From the NCBI RefSeq assembly GCF_019602855.1, contig NZ_CP080767.1, positions 2,914,001 to 2,978,000 of the forward strand: DNA of 64,000 nucleotides, read 5' to 3'. A program made the position numbers and the translations under genes. Source of the stretch: Cupriavidus pinatubonensis (GTDB lineage Bacteria; Pseudomonadota; Gammaproteobacteria; Burkholderiales; Burkholderiaceae). Under the pieces are notes generated by a model. It saw only the letters and a program-made list of their open reading frames with translations. It made no database searches and was not told the DNA's origin. Below are positions 44,481 through 53,775 of this stretch, in pieces; the first letter of the stretch is position 1, and every line of letters starts with the position of its first letter.

Positions 44481-44666
44481 ATGAAGAACCTGACCCACTC
44501 CATGAAGCAGTTTTTCCGCGATGAAGATGGCGTGACCGCCATCGAGTACGGCCTGATCGCCGCGCTGATTGCCGTCGTGATCATTGCTTCTGTCACGCTT
44601 GTCGGCACGCAACTCAGCTCAATCTTCAATTACATCCAAGGCAAGCTCGTCACGCCTGCTGCCTGA
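44481..44666 (+). CDS. flp1: Flp-type pilin 1 (Tad major pilin candidate)
   Basis: 61 aa class IVb prepilin. A 17-residue charged leader ends in Gly17; the cleavage site is EDG|VTAIEYG with Glu22 and Tyr23 in the Flp position. One hydrophobic helix follows (LIAALIAVVIIASVTLV). TadV should cut it and TadA-TadC assemble it through the RcpA secretin. AAGGAGATC before ATG 44481 is a strong RBS, as expected for an abundant pilin. Confidence 0.93.
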   Translation: MKNLTHSMKQFFRDEDGVTAIEYGLIAALIAVVIIASVTLVGTQLSSIFNYIQGKLVTPAA

Positions 44667-44750
44667 ACTACAGCGTAGTCGGACGACTTGGGCTGCCGCA
44701 GTGCGGCCCAAGTGCCCGCCAATCGCTTCGCCCCGGATCTGGAGGCCCCG

Positions 44751-44933
44751 ATGCAACGACGCGATACGCTGTGGAAGAGCTTCCGACGCGACGAACGCGG
44801 CGTCACCGCGATCGAGTATGCGCTGCTCGGCGCGCTGATCGCGATGGTGATCGTGGGGGCTGTCTCATTATTGGGTACCCAGGTGCGGGCGCTCTATGAA
44901 CTGGTCGTGGCTGTCATGCCAACGACGCCTTGA
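44751..44933 (+). CDS. flp2: Flp-type pilin 2
   Basis: 60 aa, a paralogue of flp1 with the same 17-residue leader (ERG|VTAIEYA) and a similar helix (LLGALIAMVIVGAVSLLGTQV). Two Flp genes in tandem also occur in Aggregatibacter, where only flp-1 is the main pilin. GGAGG at 44741-44745. It may be a minor or alternative pilin. Confidence 0.92.
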   Translation: MQRRDTLWKSFRRDERGVTAIEYALLGALIAMVIVGAVSLLGTQVRALYELVVAVMPTTP

Positions 44934-44948
44934 ATACGAGGACACGCC

Positions 44949-45452
44949 ATGTCTGCCATGTCGATGCTCGCGCCTTTCATCGGTCCGGTCACCATCGCCA
45001 TCGTGCTCACGGCCGCGGCGCTTGACCTGCACCGCCGGCGGATTCCGAACTGGCTGACGCTTGGTGCCTGGATGCTGGGCCTGCCGGTACAGGTGGCCAT
45101 GCATGGCCTTGGCGGCGGATGTCTCGCATGGATTCTGGGCTGGATCACCGGGCTGGCGGTGTTCCTGCCCCTCTACGCGCTGCGCGGCATGGCCGCCGGC
45201 GACGTCAAGCTCATGGCTGCAGTGGGCGCCTGGCTTGGCGCGGCCATAGCCCTCCAGATTGCACTGTCCACCTTCCTCATTGGCGGACTATGGGCGGCAG
45301 CCCTGGTTTTCTGGTTCCGTAGCGGCGGGCAGGTCCTGCGCAACATCAGCAACATCCTCCGCACAAGGCCAGGGGGGCCTTCGGTCGGTTCGTTGCCCTA
45401 CGGCGTGGCGATCGCTGCCGGAACGCTGGCAATCCTGTTCACCAAGCCATGA
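44949..45452 (+). CDS. tadV: prepilin peptidase TadV/CpaA
   Basis: 167 aa with about five membrane helices. The aspartyl protease residues are at Asp26 (AALDLHRRRIPNWLT) and in MAAGDVKLMAAVG, the GxGD-type motif. It removes the leaders of Flp pilins and the TadE-like pseudopilins. It lacks the methylation domain of PilD, as usual for TadV. It follows flp2 by 15 bases. Confidence 0.93.
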   Translation: MSAMSMLAPFIGPVTIAIVLTAAALDLHRRRIPNWLTLGAWMLGLPVQVAMHGLGGGCLAWILGWITGLAVFLPLYALRGMAAGDVKLMAAVGAWLGAAIALQIALSTFLIGGLWAAALVFWFRSGGQVLRNISNILRTRPGGPSVGSLPYGVAIAAGTLAILFTKP

Positions 45453-45525
45453 GAGCAAAGCACAACCACGACCACAGCGTTCGGGCGTCTTGATGAATAC
45501 GCTGGTCAGCATACAGGGGGACGGC

Positions 45526-46953
45526 ATGTTTGAGCACCACGACGCAGGTCAGGCACCACGGCACCTAGAGCCGGTGGCCTCCATCAGCAGGAATGCCCGC
45601 GGGGATCAGGACTGCCCGCCCGCCTGGCATGTGCTGCCGCGGACCATCGCGGATACCGGGCTCGATAGTTCGCTGCTGCTCGGCCTTTTCATGAAGGCCG
45701 CCTATCTGCACCGCACCGTCACCCTGGCGGTACTGACCGACTCGCTGAAACTTCCCGCCGTCGTCGTCAACGAGATCGCCACGGTCGCGGTACGCGAGCG
45801 CCTGCTGGAGATTGCGCACCGCGGCGCCAGCGACCTCGATGTGCGCTTCCGCCTCACTGATGCCGGCTACACGCGTGCCGCCGAAGCATCCGCGCGCTGC
45901 AGCTACAACGGTCCCGCACCCGTCAGCCTGGATGCCTACATCGAAGCTGTCAAACACCACTCGGTAAGCCATGGCTCCGTCACCAAGGCCGATGTCACCG
46001 CGGCATTTCATGACCTCGTGATCCCGGTCCACCTGCTGGACGCGATCGGCATGGCCCTGAACACCTGCCGTGCGCTGATGATCTACGGCCCCCCCGGCAG
46101 TGGCAAGACCTACCTGGCGCAGCGCCTGGGCATGCTGCTGCCCGGCGCCGTGCCGGTGCCGCATGCGATCACCGTAGCCGGCGAAATCATCCAGGTGTTC
46201 GATCCCCTGGTGCATGTTCCTTTCAGCGACAGCGAGGCATCGATGGCACGCCGCTCGCTGGATCGCCGTTGGGTCCTGTGCCACCGCCCGGTGGTGCTGA
46301 CCGGCGGCGAACTCACGCTGGCCATGCTGGACCTGCGCTACGACAGCACCGCAGGCTTCTATCAGGCGCCTCCGCACATGAAAGCCAACAACGGCATCTA
46401 CATCATCGATGACCTGGGCCGGCAGCTGGTGGGTGTCGACGACCTGCTCAACCGCTGGATCGTACCGCTGGACCGCTCCGTCGACATGTTCACGCTGCAA
46501 ACTGGCGTGCGCTTTTCGGTACCGTTCGACGTCTGGCCGGTGTTCTCGACCAACCTAGAGCCTTCTGCGCTCGGTGACGAGGCGTTCCTGCGCCGCCTGG
46601 GCAGCAAGCTCTACGTGGGGCCGTTGTCGATCGACGACTACCGAGAGGTGTATCAGCGCACTGCCGCAGACTTCGGTCTGACTACCGCGGACACCGTCTT
46701 CGAATTCCTGGTCGACAGCCTGCATTATGAAAGCGACACGCCGCTGATGGCCTGCCTGCCGCGCGACCTGTTGCGCCTGGTCGCCTCGGGCGTGCGCTAT
46801 CACGGCCATGCGCCGCAAGTCACCCAGGAGGGACTGCTCGCGGCATGGCAAGCCTATTACGGATTGCGGACCTCAGCCGAAGGCATGCCACCGGGCAGCA
46901 CGCATCACCGTACTCATCATCACTGGTCCATCGATCAGCGCGCGGCAAGCTGA
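45526..46953 (+). CDS. AAA+ ATPase of the Tad locus
   Basis: 475 aa. A helical N-terminal part (about 1-175) precedes a AAA+ module with Walker A YGPPGSGKT (about 187-195), a Walker-B-like NGIYIIDDLGRQ (about 289-300), WPVFSTNLEPS sensor 1 and RRLGSKLYV. MoxR/ClpX-like enzymes remodel proteins; here a role in pilus assembly is inferred from position between tadV and rcpC. This gene is not part of the standard Tad set. The start at 45526 is chosen for CAGGGGG just upstream; ATG 45493 would add 11 residues. Confidence 0.8.
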   Translation: MFEHHDAGQAPRHLEPVASISRNARGDQDCPPAWHVLPRTIADTGLDSSLLLGLFMKAAYLHRTVTLAVLTDSLKLPAVVVNEIATVAVRERLLEIAHRGASDLDVRFRLTDAGYTRAAEASARCSYNGPAPVSLDAYIEAVKHHSVSHGSVTKADVTAAFHDLVIPVHLLDAIGMALNTCRALMIYGPPGSGKTYLAQRLGMLLPGAVPVPHAITVAGEIIQVFDPLVHVPFSDSEASMARRSLDRRWVLCHRPVVLTGGELTLAMLDLRYDSTAGFYQAPPHMKANNGIYIIDDLGRQLVGVDDLLNRWIVPLDRSVDMFTLQTGVRFSVPFDVWPVFSTNLEPSALGDEAFLRRLGSKLYVGPLSIDDYREVYQRTAADFGLTTADTVFEFLVDSLHYESDTPLMACLPRDLLRLVASGVRYHGHAPQVTQEGLLAAWQAYYGLRTSAEGMPPGSTHHRTHHHWSIDQRAAS

Positions 46954-46993
46954 ACCGTAGCAGCCCACACGTAACCTCCAGGAGAGAGTCATC

Positions 46994-47836
46994 ATGAAAA
47001 ACACACGCGCAATCCTGATGCTGCTGATTGCCCTGATCGCCGGCGTGGCGGCCGTGGTATCAGCGTCCAGATGGCTGCTGGAGCAATCGTCCAACTCCGT
47101 AAAGCAGGTGGTGGTGGCAGCCAACGATCTGAACCTGGGGCAGCCGCTGAACGGCAGCCAGTTGCGCCTGGTCAACTGGCCCACCGCAAGCGTGCCGCCC
47201 GGCGCGTTCGAAGACCTGAAGCTGCTCGAAGGCCGCGTGGTGCGGACCAGCCTGCAGCGCGGCGAACCCGTTCTTGAGGCGAAGCTCGCACCCGTCGGCA
47301 CCAAGGGCGGACTGTCCGCCGTCATCAACGATGGCAAGCGCGCCATCACGGTACGCGTCAACGATGTGGTGGGCGTGGCGGGCTTCGCCCTGCCAGGCAA
47401 CTATGTCGATGTGATCGTCAATACGAATGAGGAAGCCAAGAGCACGCAGAACAACAGCATCTCGAAGATCGTGCTCGAGAAGATCCTGGTACTGGCTGTG
47501 GCTCAGCAGGTCAGCCGCGACGACACCCAGCCGAAGGTGGTCAACGCGGTGACGCTCGAGGTCACGCCCGACCAGGCCGAGAAGCTGGACGTGGCCCGCA
47601 GCGTGGGCACCCTCTCGCTGGTGCTGCGCAACCAGATGGACGTGGCCGACATCAACACCGGCGGCGCGACCAAGGGCACGCTGCTGGGCAAGGGGCCGGA
47701 AGCACCGCAGGTCAAGGTGGTCACGCAGACGCAAACGCGCACCGTGGTCAAGACCCGTACGGTGGCAGCACAGCCGCACTCGGGCAATTGCGTCGGCGTG
47801 CTGGCAGGCATCCAGGGCGGCCTCGAGTGCTTTTGA
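46994..47836 (+). CDS. rcpC: RcpC/CpaB pilus assembly protein
   Basis: 280 aa. One N-terminal membrane helix (about 6-24), then an SAF domain (VVVAANDLNLGQPLNGSQLR, LEGRVVRTSLQRGEPVLEAK) and the CpaB region (VNDVVGVAGFALPGNYVDVI, VTLEVTPDQAEKLDVARSVG). It sits in the periplasm and helps position the outer-membrane secretin RcpA. GGAG precedes ATG 46994. Confidence 0.93.
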   Translation: MKNTRAILMLLIALIAGVAAVVSASRWLLEQSSNSVKQVVVAANDLNLGQPLNGSQLRLVNWPTASVPPGAFEDLKLLEGRVVRTSLQRGEPVLEAKLAPVGTKGGLSAVINDGKRAITVRVNDVVGVAGFALPGNYVDVIVNTNEEAKSTQNNSISKIVLEKILVLAVAQQVSRDDTQPKVVNAVTLEVTPDQAEKLDVARSVGTLSLVLRNQMDVADINTGGATKGTLLGKGPEAPQVKVVTQTQTRTVVKTRTVAAQPHSGNCVGVLAGIQGGLECF

Positions 47837-47905
47837 ACTCGTACCGTACGGCATCGATGAATTTTGAGCTGTAACAAACACAGCCTCTCCGGGGGGAGAT
47901 TCAAA

Positions 47906-49807
47906 ATGAACCAGAAACGATCCGAAGCCGCCGGCGGCACCCGCATCCTGGTGCTGGCTGCCATCCTTTGCACACCGCTGGCCGCCGCGGCGCAAGCCGC
48001 CATCGAGGCCGGCAACCTGGGCAGGGCCACCGCGCCCGTGGCAGCGAAGGCGCCCCAAGCGCCGATGCAGATGACCATCAGCATGGCGCCAGCCGGCGCG
48101 GTGCCCGTGGGATCCGCGACGCCGGTGCCGGCCGCGGACGCGCGCGGCCCCAATTGCACCGGGTCGGTCCGGCAAGAGTCGAGCGTCATCGTTCCGGTCG
48201 GCAAATCGCAGCTGATCACGCTGCAGGAGCCTGTCAAGAACCGCACGCTGGGCAACCCCAACGTGGTGCAGGCCACGATGGTATCGGCACAGACGCTCTA
48301 TGTACTGGGGCGCTCGGTGGGAACCACCAATATGATCGTGCAGGGCCGCAGCGGCAGCTGCAGCATCATCAACGTGGTGGTCAACGCCGATGCCGGCGGC
48401 CTGCAGACATCGCTCGGCCAGCTCCTGCCCGGCGAACCCGGCATCAAGGTCATGACGGCCGCGGACAACCTGGTGCTGACCGGGAGCGTCACCAATTCGC
48501 AGGCCGCGCTGCAGGCCATGGACATCGCACAGGCCTATGCCAGCGCCGCGCAGGCTGGTGGCGGCGATCCCAACAGGAAGGGTGGCGTGCTCAACATGCT
48601 GTCGGTCGACACACCGCAGCAGGTGATGCTGGAAGTGAAGGTGGCGGAGGTCTCGAAGACGCTGCTGAACCAGCTCGGCTCGGCGGTGAACCTGCAAGGC
48701 GGCTTTGGCTCGTGGACCGGCGGCGTGGTGACGTCGCTGCTTACCGGCGCTTCCGGCGCGATCTTTGGCAGCAAGGCCAACAACAAGCCGTTCAATTTTG
48801 CCATCGACGCGCAGAAGAACGACAGCCTGGTCAAGATCCTGGCCGAGCCGAACCTCGTGACCATCAGCGGGCAGGAAGCGAGCTTCCTCGCCGGCGGCAA
48901 GATCTACATCCCCGTGGCGCAGGCCAACGTGCTGAATGGTGCCGGCACGGTCACGCTGCAGGAAGAAGAGTTCGGCGTGGGACTGAAGTTCACGCCAACG
49001 GTGCTTGCCAATGGCCGCATCCACCTGAAGGTAGCGCCGGAAGTGTCCGAGTTGTCCCCCACGGGCGCGACTGTCAGCGGCAGCAGCCTGGCGGGACAGA
49101 CCGTGCTTCCGCTCATCACCACCCGCCGCGCCTCCACCACCGTGCAGATGCGTGATGGCGAAAGCTTCGCGATCGGCGGCCTGCTGCAGGACAGCGCGCG
49201 CGGTTCGCTCAAGGCGCTCCCTGGCGCTGGCGAAGTGCCGGTGCTGGGCACGCTGTTCCGCAGCACGCAGTACCAGCAGGACCTGACCGAACTGGTGTTC
49301 ATCATCACGCCACGCCTGGTCAAGCCGATGGCGACCAACAACTACCCGCTGCCCACCGACAGCTTCGCCACGCCTGATCCGTTCTCGCTGTACTTCATGG
49401 GCAATATGGAAGGCCGCCGCAATGCGCCGCCCACTCCGGCACCGTCGCAACCGGCCGCGCCGGCTCCTGCTGCAGCGCCCGGCACCGCGCCGTCGGCCCC
49501 GCGCAGTGAAGTTACTCCGGTCACGTCGATCTCGGCCACGCCGAATGGCCGGCCGCTGGAGGAACCGTCCACGGCGGCAGCGCCGTCCCCGGCGACGCCG
49601 CCTGCGCCGACCCCGACGGCCCGCACGGCCCCGCAGCCGGCAGCCGCCGCGCCCAAGGCACCGCCGGCACCAGCGCGCAGCGTGGCGGCGCTACCGCCCC
49701 CGGAGGACTCCGCCGCACGCATCGCCCGCATTGAAGCCACCGCTGCGCGCCTGGCGCAGGCGCGGCCCGCCGGCACGGCCACCGGCACCGCATCGGGCAG
49801 CAACTGA
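47906..49807 (+). CDS. rcpA: RcpA/CpaC outer-membrane secretin
   Basis: 633 aa. Signal peptide 1-32 (cleavage near AAAAQA). The N-domain with an SPOR/BON-like region (LGNPNVVQATMVSAQTLYVL, GTTNMIVQGRSGSCSIINVV) precedes the secretin core (QVMLEVKVAEVSKTLLNQLG, VKILAEPNLVTISGQEASFL, GGLLQDSARGSLKALPGAGE, ELVFIITPRLV). A 130-residue Pro/Ala-rich tail follows, longer than usual for CpaC. It forms the pilus pore. GGGGGGAG before ATG 47906 decides the start. Confidence 0.95.
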   Translation: MNQKRSEAAGGTRILVLAAILCTPLAAAAQAAIEAGNLGRATAPVAAKAPQAPMQMTISMAPAGAVPVGSATPVPAADARGPNCTGSVRQESSVIVPVGKSQLITLQEPVKNRTLGNPNVVQATMVSAQTLYVLGRSVGTTNMIVQGRSGSCSIINVVVNADAGGLQTSLGQLLPGEPGIKVMTAADNLVLTGSVTNSQAALQAMDIAQAYASAAQAGGGDPNRKGGVLNMLSVDTPQQVMLEVKVAEVSKTLLNQLGSAVNLQGGFGSWTGGVVTSLLTGASGAIFGSKANNKPFNFAIDAQKNDSLVKILAEPNLVTISGQEASFLAGGKIYIPVAQANVLNGAGTVTLQEEEFGVGLKFTPTVLANGRIHLKVAPEVSELSPTGATVSGSSLAGQTVLPLITTRRASTTVQMRDGESFAIGGLLQDSARGSLKALPGAGEVPVLGTLFRSTQYQQDLTELVFIITPRLVKPMATNNYPLPTDSFATPDPFSLYFMGNMEGRRNAPPTPAPSQPAAPAPAAAPGTAPSAPRSEVTPVTSISATPNGRPLEEPSTAAAPSPATPPAPTPTARTAPQPAAAAPKAPPAPARSVAALPPPEDSAARIARIEATAARLAQARPAGTATGTASGSN

Positions 49808-49839
49808 GCCCCAGCGCCACCGCAAACAGGAGAGCAACC

Positions 49840-50187
49840 ATGAGCAAGATCTCGAAGCTTCCGCGCAGCGCCGCCGCCTTGGTGGCGGGTGCCCTGTCCT
49901 GCCTCGGACTGTCGGCCTGCATGACAACCACCCCGGTGTGGGACGGCCAGCGCGGCGTGGCACTGGCCACGGTCAACCAGATGCAGATCATCAACCCCGA
50001 CGCCCCGGCGGGCCTGCCGACGGTCACCGGCACTGACGGCAAGACGGCAGTGGCCGCGATGCGCAACTTTGACCGCTCGCTGATCCGCATGCAGACCACC
50101 GGCGCCCAGACCGGCGGCTTCGGCATTGACTTCGGCTCGGCCGGCTACGGCGGCGTCGGCATGTCCGGCGCTGGTGGCGCACGCTAG
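49840..50187 (+). CDS. small Tad-locus lipoprotein in RcpB/CpaD position
   Basis: 115 aa. Lipobox LGLSAC (about 22-27) after a signal helix; the mature part carries DGKTAVAAMRNFDRSLIRM and a Gly-rich tail (GGFGIDFGSAGYGGVG). It sits where rcpB/cpaD, the secretin-associated lipoprotein, is found in other Tad loci, but it is shorter and I see no clear similarity. It may stabilise the RcpA pore. Confidence 0.72.
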   Translation: MSKISKLPRSAAALVAGALSCLGLSACMTTTPVWDGQRGVALATVNQMQIINPDAPAGLPTVTGTDGKTAVAAMRNFDRSLIRMQTTGAQTGGFGIDFGSAGYGGVGMSGAGGAR

Positions 50188-50209
50188 GTCCACGTTGGGG
50201 AGCCAGACC

Positions 50210-51505
50210 ATGCCCAGAACCACGAATCACGCACGGCGCCTGCACCGCATTCACGCACGCCAGAAAGGCGCGGTCGCCATCATCATGGGACTACTGATCG
50301 TGGTGCTGGTCGGCTTTCTCGGCCTGGCGCTCGATCTGGGCAAACTCTACGTGGCCAAGAGCGAGTTGCAGAACAGCGCCGATTCCTGCGCACTGGCCGC
50401 GGCACGTGACCTGACCGGCGCCACGCCGCTGGTCGTGTCCGAAGCCGCGGGCATTACGTCCGGATCGCGCAACATGGCCCTGTTCCAGCGCGAACAGGTC
50501 GAACTGGTGGCCAGCAGCAGCGTGAAATACACCGACTCGCTTGCCAATCCGTTCCTTGACAAAGATGCCGTCACCTATCCGCTGAATACCATCAAATACG
50601 TCAGGTGCGAGGTGTCCCGCACCGGCATCGCCCACTGGTTTGCGCAGGTGCTCAATGCCCTGCCGGGCACGAACATCGGCCCAAGCACGGTTGCCGCCTA
50701 CGCGGTCGCCACGACCACCTCCGCCCAAACCACATGCGCCATCCCCGTTTTCGTCTGCCGGCCTGACACCGCTAACCCTCCGGTACCGGCTGGCTACACG
50801 ATCGGGCAATGGCTGACCACCAAGGCGGGCACCGCAGACAAGGACAGTGTTGCCTACGGTGGCGGGAACTTCGGCTGGGCCGACCTGACCGGCGGATCGA
50901 GTGCCAAGGATCTCGCCAACCAGTTGAAAGGTGCGGGCCAATGCAACCTGCCTGCAGAGGGATCCTTTATCGGCACAACCGGTGACAAGGCATCCCTGTC
51001 GGATGAGTGGAACAGCCGGTTTGGGATCGTCAAGGGCAGCACAGTGGGAGTGACTGACTTCACCGGCTTTGCCTATACGGATGCGACCTGGACGGCGAAG
51101 AAGAGCGCATACGACGGCACCTCGAGCGATAGCAAGGGCAACGCCCAGCCGAATTTCCTCGCTGCCCGCAAGGCCTACATGGCCTATCAGGGCGATTCGA
51201 CCACTAATCTCGATACGCAAGGCAGCGCAGGAAGCACAAACTACAAGGCTGGTGCCGACCGACGCCTGGTGCTGGCCCCCATCGTGGACTGCAGCTCTCT
51301 CGGCACGCCTGGCACCCACAAGATCCCGGTGACTGGCTGGTCCTGCCTGCTAATGGTCGAGCCGATGCAGAAAGGCGGCCACAACGACACCGTACGCCTC
51401 GAATATCGTGGCACCTCGACAACGCCCGGCAGCCCCTGTGCCACGCAGGGCCTCCCGGGCGCCGGGACCGGCGTCGGTCCGCTCGTGCCCGTACTGGTGC
51501 AATAG
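50210..51505 (+). CDS. tadG: TadG-like protein
   Basis: 431 aa. The N-terminal TadG-type membrane anchor RQKGAVAIIMGLLIVVLVGF is followed by LALDLGKLYVAKSELQNSAD and SCALAAARDL, then a large periplasmic domain of low similarity with several Cys (TTCAIPVFVCRP, VDCSSL, WSCLLM). TadG-like proteins belong to the pseudopilin or assembly group of the Tad system. GGGGAG before ATG 50210 fixes the start. Confidence 0.85.
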   Translation: MPRTTNHARRLHRIHARQKGAVAIIMGLLIVVLVGFLGLALDLGKLYVAKSELQNSADSCALAAARDLTGATPLVVSEAAGITSGSRNMALFQREQVELVASSSVKYTDSLANPFLDKDAVTYPLNTIKYVRCEVSRTGIAHWFAQVLNALPGTNIGPSTVAAYAVATTTSAQTTCAIPVFVCRPDTANPPVPAGYTIGQWLTTKAGTADKDSVAYGGGNFGWADLTGGSSAKDLANQLKGAGQCNLPAEGSFIGTTGDKASLSDEWNSRFGIVKGSTVGVTDFTGFAYTDATWTAKKSAYDGTSSDSKGNAQPNFLAARKAYMAYQGDSTTNLDTQGSAGSTNYKAGADRRLVLAPIVDCSSLGTPGTHKIPVTGWSCLLMVEPMQKGGHNDTVRLEYRGTSTTPGSPCATQGLPGAGTGVGPLVPVLVQ

Positions 51506-51514
51506 GAGCGCGCG

Positions 51515-52024
51515 ATGAAACGTCTGACGACTTCCGGCAAGCGCCAGCGCGGCGTGGCCGCAGTGGAATTCGGCATCCTGCTGGCGCCGATGATCCTGAT
51601 GGTCTGCGGCGTGGCCGAGTTCGGCCGTGCAATCTACCAGTACGACACGCTGACCAAGGCAACGCGCTCGGCGACGCGCTACCTGTCGCAGTTCTCACCG
51701 GACGATGTGACTTATCCCACCGGGGCTGCAAAGTGCCTGGCGGCCTATGGCAACACGACTTGTGCCGGCCAGCCCCTGGCGCCGGGACTGACCACCGCCA
51801 TGGTCGTCGTCTGCGATCGCGTCAACGCCACGGGCTGTCCCGGCCAGACATTCCTGAATGTCAGCACCTATGACAACTCCGGTGGTACCGGCGTGGCGGC
51901 TGGCACGGTCAACCTCGTCTCGGTCAAGATTTCTGGTTTTGCCTATTCGCCGGTGCAGTCGTTCATCAATGTGACCGGCCTGACGTTCAGCGACATTTCC
52001 ACTGTTATGAGGCAAGTGCTATGA
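51515..52024 (+). CDS. tadE: TadE-like pseudopilin
   Basis: 169 aa. Prepilin-like N-terminus RQRG|VAAVEFGILLAPMILM with the conserved Glu five residues after the cleavage site, then AEFGRAIYQYDTLTKATRSA. The C-terminal part has three Cys that may form disulfides (AAKCLAA, NTTCAG, VVVCDRV). TadV should process it. Its stop overlaps the next gene (ATGA). Confidence 0.9.
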   Translation: MKRLTTSGKRQRGVAAVEFGILLAPMILMVCGVAEFGRAIYQYDTLTKATRSATRYLSQFSPDDVTYPTGAAKCLAAYGNTTCAGQPLAPGLTTAMVVVCDRVNATGCPGQTFLNVSTYDNSGGTGVAAGTVNLVSVKISGFAYSPVQSFINVTGLTFSDISTVMRQVL

Positions 52025-52479
52025 AGCGGGCCGCCTTCTCCCATTCGTGTCAGCGCCAGCGGGGCGTTGCCGCTGTTGAATTCGCCCTCATCGCCGGCGT
52101 GTTCTTCACGCTTCTGCTGGGGATCGTCGAATTCTCGCGCGTGCTGTACTACTGGAACACCGCCTCGGAGGCCACCCGCCTCGGTGCTCGCATGGCCGTG
52201 GTATGCGACGCCGGTGACCTCGTGATCAAGAACCGGATGCGGGACATGCTGCCGTTGTTACAGAACGGCAATATCTCGGTGGCCTACGAGCCTGCGGGTT
52301 GCGACTCCGATCCGGCCAATGCGCGCTCGACGTGCCAGAGCGTCATGGTCAGCGTCGCCAATGTATCGGTTGCCACGGTGATCCCGCTAGTTCCACTGAC
52401 CTTGAACATGCCTCCCTTCGCGACCACCATGACACGCGAAAGCATGCAGACATCAACGGGCGGCTCCGTTTGCAGCTGA
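52021..52479 (+). CDS. second TadE/TadF-like pseudopilin
   Basis: 152 aa, starting within the tadE stop. N-terminus RQRG|VAAVEFALIAGVFFTLL, then GIVEFSRVLYYWNTASEATR. It has the same TadE architecture, so it may correspond to TadF. Cys residues in VVCDAGD, AGCDSD, STCQSV and the very end (SVCS) suggest disulfides. Confidence 0.88.
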   Translation: MKRAAFSHSCQRQRGVAAVEFALIAGVFFTLLLGIVEFSRVLYYWNTASEATRLGARMAVVCDAGDLVIKNRMRDMLPLLQNGNISVAYEPAGCDSDPANARSTCQSVMVSVANVSVATVIPLVPLTLNMPPFATTMTRESMQTSTGGSVCS

Positions 52480-52529
52480 AGCACCGGGACATACGTCATC
52501 ACATTTGATCCGAGTATCGCGAGGACATT

Positions 52530-53723
52530 ATGCTGAAGATCCTGATCGCATCCGAAGACGCCGAGCGGCTGGCCGAGATCAACCGGCTGAGCACCGTCGT
52601 CGGGAATTTCCAGGCCATGTCGCTGCAGGAGAGCCTGACGCGATTCCCGTTCCATGCCAGTCGTCTGCGCATGGCCGATCTGCTGATCCTCGAGCTGCCT
52701 CTCATCGGACCGTCACAGATGCATGCGATCGAGGCCCTTCGCGAGCAGCACCCCGATCTGCCGTGCATCCTCGTTACGCAGTCCAACGGCTCCGACATAC
52801 TGCTCAAGGCCATGCGCGCCGGCATCCGTGACGTGCTGTCCTGGCCCCTGGACAAAGGCCAGCTGGCCGAAGCCTTGAAGCGGGCAGAGGCAACGCATGT
52901 GCCGCGAGAAAAGGAACTGGCGCAGGTCATCTCGATGATCTCGTGCAAGGGCGGAGCCGGCACCAGCTTCGTAGCGGCCAATCTGGGCGACGCCCTGTCC
53001 CGTCACTTCGGCAAGCGCGTGCTGGTGGTCGACTTGAACCGGCATTTCGGCGACCTGACGCACATCGTCAGCGACAAGACACCTCCGTCGACGCTGCCCG
53101 ACATCTGCGGCCAGATCGACCGCATGGACGCCGCGTTCCTCGATGCCTGCCTGGTTCACGTGGACAAAGGCCTGGACATGCTTGCCGGCGCCACCGATCC
53201 GGTCAAGGCCAGCCAGATCCAGAAGGAGAAGCTGGAATGGATCCTGTCAGTGATGCAGCCCAACTACGATTTTGTGATTTTCGATATCGGCCAGACCATT
53301 GACCCGCTGTCGATCGGAATCCTGGACCACAGCGATCACATCTGCGTACTGGCGGAACCCGCCATTGCATTTGGTCGGCCAGGCCGCCGCCTGGTTGATA
53401 TCCTGCATGCGCTGCACTACCCCGCAAACAAGATCCAACTGGTACTCAACCGCACCGGGCGCAAGAACGAAGTGCCCCGCGTCAAGATGGAAGAGATTCT
53501 CGGCGTAAAGGTCGCTTTTGCATTGCCCGATGATCCGTCCGCTGTGGATGAAGCCGTGAGCCAGGGAGAGCCCGTTGCCAAACTGAGCCGGCGCAGCGGT
53601 ATGGCGCGTGCCTTGCAGGCGATGGCGATGCAACTGACCTCCGCACCGGATGTCGAGAGACGTCCGCGCCAAGAGCCTGGCTCCCCGTTCCGCCGGCTGA
53701 TGCTGCGTGCGAAGAGTATCTGA
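52530..53723 (+). CDS. tadZ: TadZ/CpaE pilus localisation ATPase
   Basis: 397 aa. Atypical receiver-like domain (1-120: ADLLILELPLIGPSQMHAIE, no obvious phospho-Asp pocket) and a MinD/ParA-type domain with a deviant P-loop SCKGGAGTSFVAANLG (about 137-152), LVVDLNRHFGD and FVIFDIGQTIDPLS. The P-loop has Ser where the second Lys of GK[ST] is usual. TadZ/CpaE marks the pole or site of pilus assembly. Confidence 0.92.
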   Translation: MLKILIASEDAERLAEINRLSTVVGNFQAMSLQESLTRFPFHASRLRMADLLILELPLIGPSQMHAIEALREQHPDLPCILVTQSNGSDILLKAMRAGIRDVLSWPLDKGQLAEALKRAEATHVPREKELAQVISMISCKGGAGTSFVAANLGDALSRHFGKRVLVVDLNRHFGDLTHIVSDKTPPSTLPDICGQIDRMDAAFLDACLVHVDKGLDMLAGATDPVKASQIQKEKLEWILSVMQPNYDFVIFDIGQTIDPLSIGILDHSDHICVLAEPAIAFGRPGRRLVDILHALHYPANKIQLVLNRTGRKNEVPRVKMEEILGVKVAFALPDDPSAVDEAVSQGEPVAKLSRRSGMARALQAMAMQLTSAPDVERRPRQEPGSPFRRLMLRAKSI

Positions 53724-53775
53724 ACCCACCGACCCCCTTCCGCCGAGAACTAAACCTGATAACGAGGAGTGCATC

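Noticed and set aside
43862..44524. 220-codon frame ending inside flp1
   Set aside because: No RBS, no domain, out of frame with flp1 and composition unlike real genes.
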